38,404 nucleotides of DNA from an uncultured Lachnospiraceae bacterium (GTDB taxonomy: Bacteria > Bacillota > Clostridia > Lachnospirales > Lachnospiraceae): NCBI GenBank assembly GCA_910588285.1, contig CAJUQB010000047.1, forward strand, positions 1-38,404, read 5' to 3'. This document shows positions 7,071-15,845 of this stretch, one piece after another. The notes beneath the pieces are model-generated. The model did no database searches and had not been told where the DNA came from. It was given only the letters and a program-made list of their open reading frames with translations. Made by a program: the position numbers and the translations under genes. Every line of letters starts with the position of its first letter. The first letter of the stretch is position 1.

Positions 7071-7403
7071 TCACACCTTTAAGGGCTGACGCTTGATCGC
7101 TCGGGCACTGTTGGCCCCCAGGCTGCGGCACTGCTCCCGATTTCCGTTCCGGCACACCTGCACACAGCGTTTCTTCGGCAGCCCCCTCATGGAACATGCA
7201 GCGTCCATGCCGCTGATGCCCACCCCGGAGCCCAGCATGGAATCCTGGGCTGCCTGCCAGGCCAGCTGCGCCGGCTCTGTCTCCTTCTGCTCAAAGATCT
7301 CGAAGAAAACCCCCTCCTCCTCCATGCCGGCGCAGACCTCCTTGAGGACAGCCCGATCCGGCTGGCAGGTATATATAAATATGGTCGGTTTCTTGATTAC
7401 CAT
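7071..7403 (-). CDS. pduH: Diol dehydratase reactivase, small subunit
   Basis: A 110-aa protein of the DdrB/PduH/GdrB family. With PduG it forms the chaperone-like factor that removes damaged cobalamin from the dehydratase. Family features include the start PTIFIYT, the GVGISGMDAACSMRG segment and the Cys-rich tail CVQVCRNGNREQCRSLGANSARAIKR. It overlaps the 3' end of pduG by 7 bases, so translation is coupled. Length is typical of the small subunit. Confidence 0.88.
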   Translation of the reverse strand: MVIKKPTIFIYTCQPDRAVLKEVCAGMEEEGVFFEIFEQKETEPAQLAWQAAQDSMLGSGVGISGMDAACSMRGLPKKRCVQVCRNGNREQCRSLGANSARAIKRQPLKV

Positions 7404-9241
7404 TGCCGTTCCCCCATATAAGACAGTACCAGCCCGGTGGCCACTGCATTCCGCGGGCCTTCACTGCCCCGGACATTCCCCCTGCCGCAGACAATCCGGT
7501 AATTGGCGAACTCCTCCATCAGCATATCCGGTATCTCAAAATCCTCCGCCGAGCCGCCCACCAGCACTACATTGGAAATATTTTTCAGATTCCGGCCCGG
7601 GGCGACCCGCTGCAGGGCCCGCAGCGCATTGGTAAGGAATACCTTGCGCTTGGCCTCCCGGCGCACCTCCCTGATCTTCTCCATGGGGATCTCCTGCTCC
7701 AGCCGAACCAGCCCCTCCTCCGTCAGGAGCACCACCCGGCCAAAAAACCGCGGGTCAATGGAATCCTCCACAAAGGCCATCTGTCCGTTCTCCATCCGCA
7801 TATGGAACAGGCTCTCCACCTTGGCCAAAGGATACTTCTTGATCTGCTCTGCAATGTGATGATCCCTAAGGCCCAGCTCAACCTGGATCAGCATGGTGAC
7901 CAGCTCCCCGGCCCCGGCCTGATGGATCCGCTCCACCTTCCCGTCCGGATACAGCACTGCCCCGTCCGTGGAGCCTCCCCCCATATCAAGGATGGCCAGC
8001 GGCAATGCTGCTCCCGGCGTTGTCAGGGCCCCCAGGGAAGCCATCACTGCCTCCACCCCGGCCACGGATGCCTTCACCCCAAGCTCTGCTTCCAGATTCT
8101 TCGCAATCCCTTCCATGGGAAGCTTTTCCGTCTTTACCATTGCCGCAATGCCAACGGCTTTCTCCAAACAGGTCTCTCCGGCCAGAGCCCCTGAGATCAC
8201 CATCGGTGCCAGGGTATCCACGGCCAGAATATCGGTGACACGGATCCTTGATTCCTCCGAAGGCTCCATGGCTTGGGAAACGCTCCCGCCATCTCCCATC
8301 CCCCGGCGGATCCTGCGGAACATATTTCCAACATTCGTATCCTGCTGGCCTGTGATCTCCCGAATCTCTCCTGCCTCTGACAGCGCTTCCATAATCCTTT
8401 CGGCTCCCTCGTCCAGGTTGACGGTAATATCCCGCTCTCCCAAAAAGGAGATCTCCCCGGCCGGAAGAACCTGCTCCCGCACATTGCCCCCCGGAGTCTT
8501 TAACACCACTGCGCTGCGTTTGCCCACAAGGCTCTTGGCGATGGGGGTAATCACCCGTGTCTCCTCCGGTGTCAGCCCAAGCAGCGTAGCAATCCCATAG
8601 GGATTGGACAGCATCCGCACGGTCTCCCCCGGCAGAGCCACCTCAATAGCCGCCTGCACCCCGGCCGGCAGCTTATCCATCCGGGCCACCTCGTCAATGA
8701 TGGGGATGTTCCCCTCCAGGCGGTTTTCCACCAGCACTGCCTCATCTGCCTGGAGGATCATCCCCTTCACCACGACACCCTGCTTCACTGCCTCGTTGAC
8801 CGCCTGGGCGACCACCTCGTAGGGATGGTTCTTTGCAGCTGCAAGAATGTAGGGAACTCCTGGCTTTGCACTGACAAGCCCCTCAAAATGCAGCACTTCC
8901 CCCACTGCCTGGCCTGCCCCTGCCGGTGTGGAAGGGTTGTGACCGATCATGGAGGAATCCGTAATAATCGTCTCTGTCAAGGTCTCCATAGCCGTATCCC
9001 CAATCACCGGTGCAGCTTCGTTGAGCCGGATCAGGGAAATGCGGTCTGTCTCCAGGCCAAGCTTCCCCATGGCCTCCTTGAGGGCAGACTTGATTCCATG
9101 CACATTTGCCAGCGTCCCCTTGATCCCTGTAGTCGGGCAGGAGGCGCTGGCCAGAAATTCCAGGCTGCCGTCAAAGGCAACCTTTGCAATACATACTTCA
9201 GTTGTAGAATTCCCAATATCAACTCCGGCAATATAACTCAA
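7397..9241 (-). CDS. pduG: Diol dehydratase reactivase, large ATPase subunit
   Basis: A 614-aa DdrA/PduG/GdrA ATPase of the actin/Hsp70 fold. It uses ATP to eject inactive cobalamin from the dehydratase so that fresh adenosylcobalamin can enter. The phosphate-1 loop VDIGNSTTEV is at residues 7-16 and the phosphate-2 loop LDMGGGSTDGAV lies in the second half; the C-terminal VVLVGGSAEDFEIPDML is also typical. The start codon is TTG and overlaps the pduE stop in the order TTGA, so the two genes are coupled. The length matches the family (about 610 aa). It works with PduH, encoded next. Confidence 0.93.
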   Translation of the reverse strand: MSYIAGVDIGNSTTEVCIAKVAFDGSLEFLASASCPTTGIKGTLANVHGIKSALKEAMGKLGLETDRISLIRLNEAAPVIGDTAMETLTETIITDSSMIGHNPSTPAGAGQAVGEVLHFEGLVSAKPGVPYILAAAKNHPYEVVAQAVNEAVKQGVVVKGMILQADEAVLVENRLEGNIPIIDEVARMDKLPAGVQAAIEVALPGETVRMLSNPYGIATLLGLTPEETRVITPIAKSLVGKRSAVVLKTPGGNVREQVLPAGEISFLGERDITVNLDEGAERIMEALSEAGEIREITGQQDTNVGNMFRRIRRGMGDGGSVSQAMEPSEESRIRVTDILAVDTLAPMVISGALAGETCLEKAVGIAAMVKTEKLPMEGIAKNLEAELGVKASVAGVEAVMASLGALTTPGAALPLAILDMGGGSTDGAVLYPDGKVERIHQAGAGELVTMLIQVELGLRDHHIAEQIKKYPLAKVESLFHMRMENGQMAFVEDSIDPRFFGRVVLLTEEGLVRLEQEIPMEKIREVRREAKRKVFLTNALRALQRVAPGRNLKNISNVVLVGGSAEDFEIPDMLMEEFANYRIVCGRGNVRGSEGPRNAVATGLVLSYMGERQW

Positions 9242-9630
9242 AGCAGGATTCCCCTTTTCTCATACACTTCCACAGCTTCCATAACAAGCCTTGCGCAGCT
9301 TTTCGCCTGATATTGTTCCAAAAGCTCCTGGGCCAGCATCACCAGCTCCAGCTTGGTGGATCGCCTGGGGCGCAGCATGTCATACATCCTTAAGATCACG
9401 TCGTCCGGCACATCCACAAGCTCCGCGGCCCGCTGGAAATTCAGCTCCATGGGATCGTTGCCTGCCTCCCTGGCCACCTGGCCCTGGCGCTTTAGCATTT
9501 CCTTGGAAATCTTAATATCTTCGGACGCCACGTGATTCTTCATTACCTCATCCAGCGTAATATCCTGCAACCGTTTTCCGGTTCTGGACGTAATACGCGC
9601 TCCTTCATGTTCGCCTAACGGATACTGCAT
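9238..9630 (-). CDS. pduE: B12-dependent diol/glycerol dehydratase, small subunit
   Basis: A 130-aa gamma subunit of the (alpha-beta-gamma)2 dehydratase. Recognisable blocks are YPLGEHEGARITSRTGKRL, the DITLDEVMKNHV segment and the C-terminal LRPRRSTKLELVMLAQEL. It lies 3 bases after pduD and overlaps pduG by 4 bases. Unlike Salmonella PduE it has no amphipathic N-terminal extension in front of the YPLGEHE block. Confidence 0.92.
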   Translation of the reverse strand: MQYPLGEHEGARITSRTGKRLQDITLDEVMKNHVASEDIKISKEMLKRQGQVAREAGNDPMELNFQRAAELVDVPDDVILRMYDMLRPRRSTKLELVMLAQELLEQYQAKSCARLVMEAVEVYEKRGILL

Positions 9631-9633
9631 TTT

Positions 9634-10314
9634 CTATCCCTCCCACTCGATCATGCCAAGCTCCGGCGCCAGCTGCTCGGTCTCTGCGATGTGCATCAAC
9701 GCTGCCTTCACCTGATACTTCGGCCTGGACATGGGGTCATTGGCACAGGGAACCGGAACCACCTGTTCCCCCTTCACATACTTGGCTGCATTTTTTCCAA
9801 TCTGACGATAAATCTCCAGGGTCATCAAGGGCGCCTGGGGAAACAGCTCCAGATTCGACAGGGGATAGAGATCCTTCTGATGGATAACCGTCGTCCCCTT
9901 GGACTGAATGCCAATCCCAATTCCGGAGCCCGACAGCTTCGCTGCCTCCAGGGCCATAAAGCACACATCCGAGGTATCTAAGATCTTCACAACCCGTGAA
10001 ACCATGCCCTCCTCCTCAATGCCTGCCCGCAGATTCTTAAGGACCTCCTCCAGAGGGATCCCGCAGATGGTCTTCTTGATCTCCCGCTGAAATGCAGCCC
10101 CAACGCCGATCACCACTTCCTTGGGGTCTGTGCCCTTCCCTGCCTTGGGATAGGAGGAATAATCGCTCTTCACCGGATTGATCCGCTCCCGCCCAGCCAG
10201 GGATACGATCGCTTCTCCCTCAGGGGCCTCTGTCCCGGAAGCGTCCTTCTGCCGGCGCAGCTGCGTCATCACGGCTTCTGTAATCTGCCGCACTAATTCT
10301 TCATTGACCTGCAT
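9634..10314 (-). CDS. pduD: B12-dependent diol dehydratase, medium subunit
   Basis: A 226-aa beta subunit. The conserved core runs from EVVIGVGAAFQREI through SGSGIGIGIQSKGTTVIHQ, which helps bind adenosylcobalamin, to SNLELFPQAPL. The ATG at 10314 is chosen: GGAGG lies 8 bases upstream, while the alternative GTG at 10323 is part of that site. The first 20 residues (MQVNEELVRQITEAVMTQLR) form an amphipathic helix followed by a flexible linker, as in Salmonella PduD, where this segment targets the enzyme into the Pdu microcompartment. Soluble DhaC-type subunits lack it. No shell-protein gene is in the window. Confidence 0.92.
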   Translation of the reverse strand: MQVNEELVRQITEAVMTQLRRQKDASGTEAPEGEAIVSLAGRERINPVKSDYSSYPKAGKGTDPKEVVIGVGAAFQREIKKTICGIPLEEVLKNLRAGIEEEGMVSRVVKILDTSDVCFMALEAAKLSGSGIGIGIQSKGTTVIHQKDLYPLSNLELFPQAPLMTLEIYRQIGKNAAKYVKGEQVVPVPCANDPMSRPKYQVKAALMHIAETEQLAPELGMIEWEG

Positions 10315-10326
10315 AATGTCCACCTC

Positions 10327-11991
10327 CTACATATCCAACGGATTGATCCTGTGGGGAATCCGTTTCATCTCTTCCCAGCGTTCTCCCTCTACCCGGTAGC
10401 CAGTGCCCGGCCCCGTATAGTCGTTGGGGGTATTCACCCCGGAGAGCACATGGAACTCCCGGTCCAGAATGGCGGCAGTCTGCATATAATCCCCTACTAC
10501 ACGCTGCTTCAGCATGTTCAATACGCTCTCTGCCACATCGGTAAAGCCTGTCTGGGCCAGGGCCTTCACCACATCCACACCGGTGATCCCCCGCTTCAAT
10601 ACCTCCTCGGCAGCCATCAGATCTGCCGTCACATCCCGGGCCGGGGTGTCCTTGCTTCCATGGGCATAAGTAACTGCCTCCACCTGTTCATCCGTCACCG
10701 GGGACAGACCAAGCTGCCCGAATACTGCCTGCACTGCACGGGCCGCCTTATTGCGCACCCGGATAACCTCTGCCTCCGTCACCGGGCGCAGCCCCCCATC
10801 CACCTGCATGTCACGCTGCAGCACATTGTAATCGTCAAAATCTTCTGCGTCGAAATTGGACCCGGCAAACATATTGTCATAGTTGGGCTCTGCCGCATAC
10901 CCGGAGAAAATAAAATCCGTACCCGGCAGAAACTGCAGCATGGTCCTGGCTGTCCGGCGCATATCGGAATTGGAAAAGCTCTGATCGTTGGAGGAGGCAC
11001 ACTCCAAGCCCAGCAGGGCCGCCACAAGGTTCTCCCCCATCACCTCACGGATTCCCCCCGGCACAGAGCCCGGAACCCCGATGCAGCTGACAGAGCCGTT
11101 CTGAATCCCCTGGCTCCCCGCCCCCTTGGTCACATAGAGACAGCGGCATTCCAGGTACAGCATGGACTTCTTCTCACTGCTCCCCATCAGAACCTCGGAG
11201 CCGGAGCCGGAGGTAAACCGCACCTTCAATCCCCGGGAGGCATACGCCGAATTCAGGAAAGCCTTGGAATACGGGGTGTCGTCCCCGTCAATAAACACCT
11301 TCTCCGTTCCATATACCGACAAGGTCTCCGCATAGGTGGTCAGCCCCCGGATTCCAAGCTCCAGCTCCGTGGCCTCCTCCGCCGAGCACTGGGTCAGCAC
11401 CCCCGGCCGTCCGATCTGGGAGCCAATGAGAAGGGCCATGGCGCTCAAGGGCGCATACCGGGCCACCCCCATGGTAGTCTCCTCCTCCGCAAAGCCCCGC
11501 AGCGCCCCCTCCGCCGCATCCGCGGCAATCTGCACCGGGTCGTCCTTCAGGTTCGTAATATGGGCCTGATTGCCCGGCGTTCTCCTGGCGCGCATCTTCT
11601 GCATCCCCATCATCATCTCCACCACATTGAGATGGTTTAGGACCTCTGCCATCCGGGCCGGCGTAATGCCGCTCACAAGCTCCAGAATCTCCTTCCTGGG
11701 CACATGGATGTCCACAATCATCCTGGCAATCTCCAGAGCCGGCACAGCCATGGAGGCCTCCGCCCTCCCAATATGAATGGCATAATCTGCAATAAACTGG
11801 TCAATGAAGTCGAATTCTTCCCTGGTCTTCCCGTCCAGCTCCACGATCTTTCCATCCTGCACCTTGACGGAGCCGGCCGGGTCATAGGGGCTCTTCATGG
11901 CTGCAAAGCCCATTTCCGGCCATTCGTCAATGTAACCGTCCAGGTTCACAGGACGGTTGTCCAGTGTTTCAATACGCTTTGATCTCTTCAT
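10327..11991 (-). CDS. pduC: B12-dependent propanediol/glycerol dehydratase, large subunit
   Basis: A 554-aa catalytic alpha subunit, the same length as Salmonella and Klebsiella PduC. It converts 1,2-propanediol to propanal or glycerol to 3-hydroxypropanal by radical chemistry, using adenosylcobalamin. The start MKRSKRIETLDNRPVNLDGY and the blocks FTSGSGSEVLMG, KGAGSQGIQNGSVSC and DNMFAGSNFDAEDFDDYN match the family closely. The ATG at 11991 is chosen because AGGGAG sits just upstream; a longer frame reaching 12120 runs through the promoter and cannot be translated. It is first in the operon C-D-E-G-H-O. Substrate preference (propanediol versus glycerol) cannot be decided here; no propanal or 1,3-propanediol dehydrogenase is nearby. 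Confidence 0.95.
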   Translation of the reverse strand: MKRSKRIETLDNRPVNLDGYIDEWPEMGFAAMKSPYDPAGSVKVQDGKIVELDGKTREEFDFIDQFIADYAIHIGRAEASMAVPALEIARMIVDIHVPRKEILELVSGITPARMAEVLNHLNVVEMMMGMQKMRARRTPGNQAHITNLKDDPVQIAADAAEGALRGFAEEETTMGVARYAPLSAMALLIGSQIGRPGVLTQCSAEEATELELGIRGLTTYAETLSVYGTEKVFIDGDDTPYSKAFLNSAYASRGLKVRFTSGSGSEVLMGSSEKKSMLYLECRCLYVTKGAGSQGIQNGSVSCIGVPGSVPGGIREVMGENLVAALLGLECASSNDQSFSNSDMRRTARTMLQFLPGTDFIFSGYAAEPNYDNMFAGSNFDAEDFDDYNVLQRDMQVDGGLRPVTEAEVIRVRNKAARAVQAVFGQLGLSPVTDEQVEAVTYAHGSKDTPARDVTADLMAAEEVLKRGITGVDVVKALAQTGFTDVAESVLNMLKQRVVGDYMQTAAILDREFHVLSGVNTPNDYTGPGTGYRVEGERWEEMKRIPHRINPLDM

Positions 11992-12091
11992 ACCTTTCTC
12001 CCTGTCAGTATCTGAGCTATTTTGTTGCATTTGTTTGTTTCGTCTGTGTTTTTGTTCTGTGATTCCCTTTGTTTTTCTGGTATTATTTTTT

Positions 12092-12120
12092 ATTATATGT
12101 TGTTTTTCTTGGTTTGTCAA
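12092..12120 (-). promoter_or_regulatory. Consensus sigma-A promoter of the pdu operon
   Basis: On the minus strand TTGACA (12120-12115), a 17-base spacer and TATAAT (12097-12092) form an exact consensus promoter. Transcription from about 12085 gives an A-rich leader of roughly 94 nt that shows no cobalamin riboswitch core. Confidence 0.9.
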
Positions 12121-12153
12121 TGCAGAAAACCGAAAGAATCCTGCCCGGAGGGC

Positions 12154-12199
12154 TTTTTATGATATAGGAAATCCGGAGGAATTTCCTATATCATAAAAA
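12154..12199. repeat. Perfect 19-bp inverted repeat upstream of the pdu promoter
   Basis: TTTTTATGATATAGGAAAT (12154-12172) and its exact complement (12181-12199) flank an 8-base loop CCGGAGGA. It lies 34 bases upstream of the pdu -35 and 61 bases after the oxidoreductase stop. It is followed by A rather than T on either strand, so it is not a standard intrinsic terminator. It may be an operator or an RNA-end structure. Confidence 0.7.
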
Positions 12200-12259
12200 A
12201 ACAGCTCAGCTACATTTGCAGCAATGGGCTGAACTGTTCTATTCTATATATCCTGTATG

Positions 12260-13381
12260 TTACTCAAAATTCACTACCTGGCCTGTCTCATCCGACTGGA
12301 ATGCAGCCTCCATCAGCCGCAGGACCCGCACTGCCTGTTCTCCGGTGACAATCTGCTCTGCCTCCCCGCGGCATACATCCACGAAATTGGAATACAGCTC
12401 ATTGTTGTCAAACTCCACCTCCGGCAATGGAAGCTCATCTACGGAATTGCCAAGACGCGGAGCCATGGTCTTCGTCAGGCCTGCCCCTGCCAGGATCGGC
12501 TTGGTATCCTTGTCGCTCCAATCGGTAAGGCGCATCATCACACCCTCACAGTCCCAGTTGTCAACCCGTGCGCTGCCATAATTGCCGTATATTGCCCAGA
12601 CAGGGGAGGGAATAAAATGGCAGGTGCCAACCTCAAGTACGGAAGTAAGGCCGCTCTCAAAGGTCAGGTGCAGCTTAAAGCCATCGTCGCATTCCTCATT
12701 CGTAATATGAGTGCAGGAGCAGAATACACGCTTCACCTTCTCCGGCACCATGACCAGCAGACGGTCAATGATATGAACACCCCAGTCCAGCATCATGCCG
12801 CCGCCATATTCCTTCACGCCCCGCCAATCGCCAGGGATCCCCCGGGAGCCCATAATACGGCATTCGATATTGAAGATCTCCCCAACCAGCTTCTCATCAT
12901 AAATCTTCTTGATAATCCGGTAATCCTTATCCCATCTGCGGTTCTGTCTGGGATAGAATACCTTCCCTGTTTCTTTGGCAACAGCCAGCACATCCAAAAG
13001 CTCTGCGCTGGAGATCATCACCGGCTTCTCGCACAGCACGTCCTTCCCTGCACGCATGGCGGCAATCGCCATATCGTGGTGTAAATGGTTGGGCGTTGCA
13101 ATCAGCACGGCATCCACCGTATCGTCCGCAAGGATCTCCTCAAAGGAAGCAAAGGTATGATATCCGTGCTCCTGTGCCCATTTCTGGCGGTCCTCTGCAA
13201 TATCATAAGTTCCTGCCAGAACAAGCTTCTTGGAAATATCCGTGTCATGGGTGCCGCCTCTTTTGGCATCATCCTCATTGGAATTCCATACGGCATTCCC
13301 GCTTCCGCTGGCAATAGCAATGGCATGTCCGCCGCCCATGCCTCCGCAGCCTACAATTGCGATTCTTAATGGGTTACTCAT
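12260..13381 (-). CDS. Gfo/Idh/MocA family NAD(P)-dependent oxidoreductase
   Basis: A 373-aa sugar/inositol-type dehydrogenase. The N-terminal Rossmann fold carries IAIVGCGGMGGGHA at residues 7-20, ATPNHLHHDMA marks the nucleotide-site loop, and CEKPV holds the conserved catalytic-region lysine. The C-terminal alpha/beta domain contains the family GGGMMLDWGVHIIDRLL block. The substrate is unknown; members oxidise sugars, inositols or related polyols. AGGAGG precedes the ATG. The gene lies upstream of the pdu promoter with the inverted repeat in between, and probably belongs to a separate transcript. Confidence 0.87.
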   Translation of the reverse strand: MSNPLRIAIVGCGGMGGGHAIAIASGSGNAVWNSNEDDAKRGGTHDTDISKKLVLAGTYDIAEDRQKWAQEHGYHTFASFEEILADDTVDAVLIATPNHLHHDMAIAAMRAGKDVLCEKPVMISSAELLDVLAVAKETGKVFYPRQNRRWDKDYRIIKKIYDEKLVGEIFNIECRIMGSRGIPGDWRGVKEYGGGMMLDWGVHIIDRLLVMVPEKVKRVFCSCTHITNEECDDGFKLHLTFESGLTSVLEVGTCHFIPSPVWAIYGNYGSARVDNWDCEGVMMRLTDWSDKDTKPILAGAGLTKTMAPRLGNSVDELPLPEVEFDNNELYSNFVDVCRGEAEQIVTGEQAVRVLRLMEAAFQSDETGQVVNFE

Positions 13382-13407
13382 TTTTATGTCCTCCTTTATT
13401 AAGTCAT

Positions 13408-14715
13408 TTATAAATCTGCAACCAAATATATCTGTTTTTCATCAAAGAAAATATTTGATGTATGATTATAAATCTGTATCATATCTTTCATTTTATCTAT
13501 AAAAACTCGGGTTCCGGGATTGTTATTTGCGGCAAAAGCTGCAAGAACATCCTGTCCTACCCCCTCCGCATTCTCCCTCAAACGGGCACCGCTTTCCTGA
13601 AGGAGCTCATCCACCCGCCCTTCTCTCACAATCGGGATGCTGCCGATTGCCTGTCCTATGACCCTGCTGACAACTCCTGTCCCTTTCAGAAAATTAGTCT
13701 CTAAGGAGGCTTTGCTCAGCTTCTCCAAATATAGTGAAGCTTCCATAAATTCCTCTCTGTATTGCATGGAGAATTTCTCAATATCTGATACAATACCAGA
13801 AATGTACTCCTCTTTAACGTTTCCACTAAGCATGATTTCTATCAGGGAAGCCATGGCAAATGAATAAAGCGACAGACGATAATAGGTAAACTTCTTTTGT
13901 ATATCTCCTAACGTATCATTCAGCTTCCCCCGCGACACAAGCTTCTTCCTGTCATGCAGGAGCTCATTGACCCTTTTCTGATGAGAAATCATATGTTTCC
14001 TTGCAGTCCGCTGAATATCAAGCACTAATTTATAGTTTCCTGAAATAAATTGCTCATTATCCCAATTATATTTGTATTTTGACAAAATATTTACCAAAAT
14101 CTCAACATCAGCCTCAATCTCCGCCTGCTTTTCCGTTTCAAGGAAAGACAGGATCTGTCTCGTCATCTCAGTAATATTCCCAAGCTGCTGTTCCATAGAA
14201 AACAAAGCAACTGCCATCATCATCGTTGCCGGATTAACAGGCAGAGCAGTACTCTTTACCATCGAAAGAGGTTCTGCCGCCTTCAGCTGTGCAAGCTTTG
14301 ATGTTCCTTCAGCTGTTTTGAAGGCTCCCCAAAAGTTACCGTTCCCTGCTGCCTTTAATGCATCGCCTACTCCTGCATTCGCCAGCTGAAACAATCCCTG
14401 TGTATTAATAGCTGCCGTTTCTGTTACTGTCCGCAGTGCAGGAATGAGAGACGATACCCCTGCTCCAAGTATAGCCAATTCTGCTATGGGCATGCTGATA
14501 GAATTTGCTTTTGTGAAATCAGTACGTGCCTCTGACAATATTCCTTCTGTAACCTCTACAAGGCTGGTATCTTTTTTAACAATATTAGAATATCCATCCA
14601 TAATTTCATATCCCCGCCTCTGCCCGATTCCACATATTTCCTTCTCATATGCTGCGCTAATTATAGCACAACTATCCCCCAAAACACAATACGCATTTCT
14701 TACCGTATCCTGCAT
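13408..14715 (-). CDS. Conserved protein of unknown function, helical
   Basis: A 435-aa, mostly alpha-helical protein that I believe belongs to a conserved Firmicutes family without a known role. It has a hydrophobic, glycine/alanine-rich segment (about residues 78-100, IAELAILGAGVSSLIPAL) and a second one (about 163-175, NPATMMMAVALF). A long charged helical region with coiled-coil-like heptads follows. No signal peptide or enzyme motif is visible. A soluble protein with two buried hydrophobic stretches is reminiscent of alpha-helical pore-formers, but this is only a resemblance. The ATG at 14715 has a poor ribosome site; ATG at 14601 (MDGYSNIVKK) is an alternative. An extragenic palindrome starts 15 bases upstream. 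Confidence 0.6.
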   Translation of the reverse strand: MQDTVRNAYCVLGDSCAIISAAYEKEICGIGQRRGYEIMDGYSNIVKKDTSLVEVTEGILSEARTDFTKANSISMPIAELAILGAGVSSLIPALRTVTETAAINTQGLFQLANAGVGDALKAAGNGNFWGAFKTAEGTSKLAQLKAAEPLSMVKSTALPVNPATMMMAVALFSMEQQLGNITEMTRQILSFLETEKQAEIEADVEILVNILSKYKYNWDNEQFISGNYKLVLDIQRTARKHMISHQKRVNELLHDRKKLVSRGKLNDTLGDIQKKFTYYRLSLYSFAMASLIEIMLSGNVKEEYISGIVSDIEKFSMQYREEFMEASLYLEKLSKASLETNFLKGTGVVSRVIGQAIGSIPIVREGRVDELLQESGARLRENAEGVGQDVLAAFAANNNPGTRVFIDKMKDMIQIYNHTSNIFFDEKQIYLVADL

Positions 14716-14729
14716 TTTTCTACCGCCCT

Positions 14730-14871
14730 GTTACAGTTCACGGCGAACCGGCCGCGAACTGTAACACATCCAGCCCATTGAAAAGTCGCCTGACGGCGAG
14801 GGGCTGGATGCACGCAGCCGCTATTTTACTGGCCGGATGCCTTGCAGCAGAGTGCAAGGCACCGTAAATAG
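14730..14871. repeat. Cluster of three extragenic palindromes
   Basis: Three nested inverted repeats fill the gap between two genes. GTTACAGTTC...GAACTGTAAC is at 14730-14765. CATCCAGCCC (14767-14776) with GGGCTGGATG (14801-14810) encloses an inner TCGCC/GGCGA stem. CTATTTTAC + TGCCTTGC pair with GCAAGGCA + GTAAATAG at 14821-14871. The first is shared with 37101-37147. Such blocks look like genome-wide intergenic repeats. Confidence 0.7.
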
Positions 14872-14917
14872 TAACGCTACCCTTGCGGGTATGCGGCAAT
14901 TCCAAAAGGGGAGCCAA

Positions 14918-15769
14918 TCACTCTGGAAAATCCTCAATCAGCCCTGCAATTTCGTCAAGGTCAATCTTAAGCTCTCCCCCGTAAAGAGCAACGCCAGCAG
15001 TCCCCTCCAGCGGCTGAATACTTGGAATATCCCAGTTGATGAAATTATAGGTGACCAGAATCCGCTTCTCGGGGTCTACGATCCAGTACTCCTTCACCCC
15101 TGCATCCGCATACTTCTGCAGCTTCTTGGTGTAGTCCCTCTTCCTGGTAGACTTGGAGATCACCTCCAGGACGAAATCAGGCGCCCCCATCACACCCCAG
15201 CGCTTGATCCTGTCCTTGTCACATAGGATCACCAGGTCTGGCTGTACCATGGTCTTATTATCACAATCCAGGCGAACGTCAAGTGGGGCTGTCAGCGGGA
15301 TGCAGCTCCCTCCCTTCTCCCTGATATAGGCACTGATCTTATAAAGCAAAACAGCAGCAATCCTCTGATGTACAAAGCCCGGCGCCTCCATTTCGTAGAT
15401 CATGCCGTCAATCAACTCAATTCGCTGATCCTCAGGCCAGGCATAATAGTCCTCAATGGTATACTCTCCCTGCTGCCTGGCCTGCCGGGCGCCATAAGCA
15501 GGCGCAGGCTCCCGAAGGATATCCGGCTGTGGCTGTTCACAGCAGAATGCTGCCGGACCAGGAGCTCCATCCGCCCCACGCCCCCTGTCTTCCGCCTCCA
15601 TACCGCCCAGAACCCTCTCAATGGCCTGCCGGGTCTTGTAGCGGGGATGCTCCGTCTTCCCGTTGAAAATCTTCTGGAGCGTTCCCAGCGGTACTCCGCT
15701 GCAGGCCGACAGCTGTGCCATGGAATATCCCTTTTCCTGCTTTGCGCTGCGCATCTCTTCAAGCGTCAT
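14918..15769 (-). CDS. Uma2-family PD-(D/E)XK protein with N-terminal HTH
   Basis: A 283-aa protein with an XRE-like helix-turn-helix at the N-terminus (about residues 5-40, YSMAQLSACSGVPLGTLQKI) fused to a Uma2 (DUF820) domain. The nuclease-fold positions are visible: PDLVILCD with its Asp, then DFVLEVISKSTRKRDY with Glu and downstream Lys. A variable linker of about 50 residues separates the two domains. Uma2 proteins are widespread in Firmicutes and cyanobacteria; their target is unknown. The fused HTH suggests sequence-specific DNA binding, perhaps autoregulation at the phased repeats upstream. A GAGGGG site precedes the ATG. Confidence 0.82.
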   Translation of the reverse strand: MTLEEMRSAKQEKGYSMAQLSACSGVPLGTLQKIFNGKTEHPRYKTRQAIERVLGGMEAEDRGRGADGAPGPAAFCCEQPQPDILREPAPAYGARQARQQGEYTIEDYYAWPEDQRIELIDGMIYEMEAPGFVHQRIAAVLLYKISAYIREKGGSCIPLTAPLDVRLDCDNKTMVQPDLVILCDKDRIKRWGVMGAPDFVLEVISKSTRKRDYTKKLQKYADAGVKEYWIVDPEKRILVTYNFINWDIPSIQPLEGTAGVALYGGELKIDLDEIAGLIEDFPE

Positions 15770-15816
15770 CCTGTATTCCCCTCTCCATCTATGGTTTATT
15801 TCCGATCTATGTGCAT

Positions 15817-15845
15817 ATTATATCCCTTTTTTCAACCGTTTGCAA
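15817..15845 (-). promoter_or_regulatory. Promoter of the HTH-Uma2 gene
   Basis: On the minus strand TTGCAA (15845-15840), a 17-base spacer and TATAAT (15822-15817). The -35 lies inside the near-palindrome AACGGTTTGCAAACGGTT, which could be an operator. Confidence 0.75.

Noticed and set aside
11992..12120. 43-residue N-terminal extension of PduC
   Set aside because: It crosses the consensus promoter and ribosome site; the 554-aa form from 11991 matches the family length.
12154..12199. Intrinsic terminator of the oxidoreductase gene
   Set aside because: The stem is perfect, but A rather than T follows on both strands.
11992..12260. Cobalamin riboswitch before the pdu operon
   Set aside because: No B12-box-like sequence or suitable fold was seen in the short A-rich leader.
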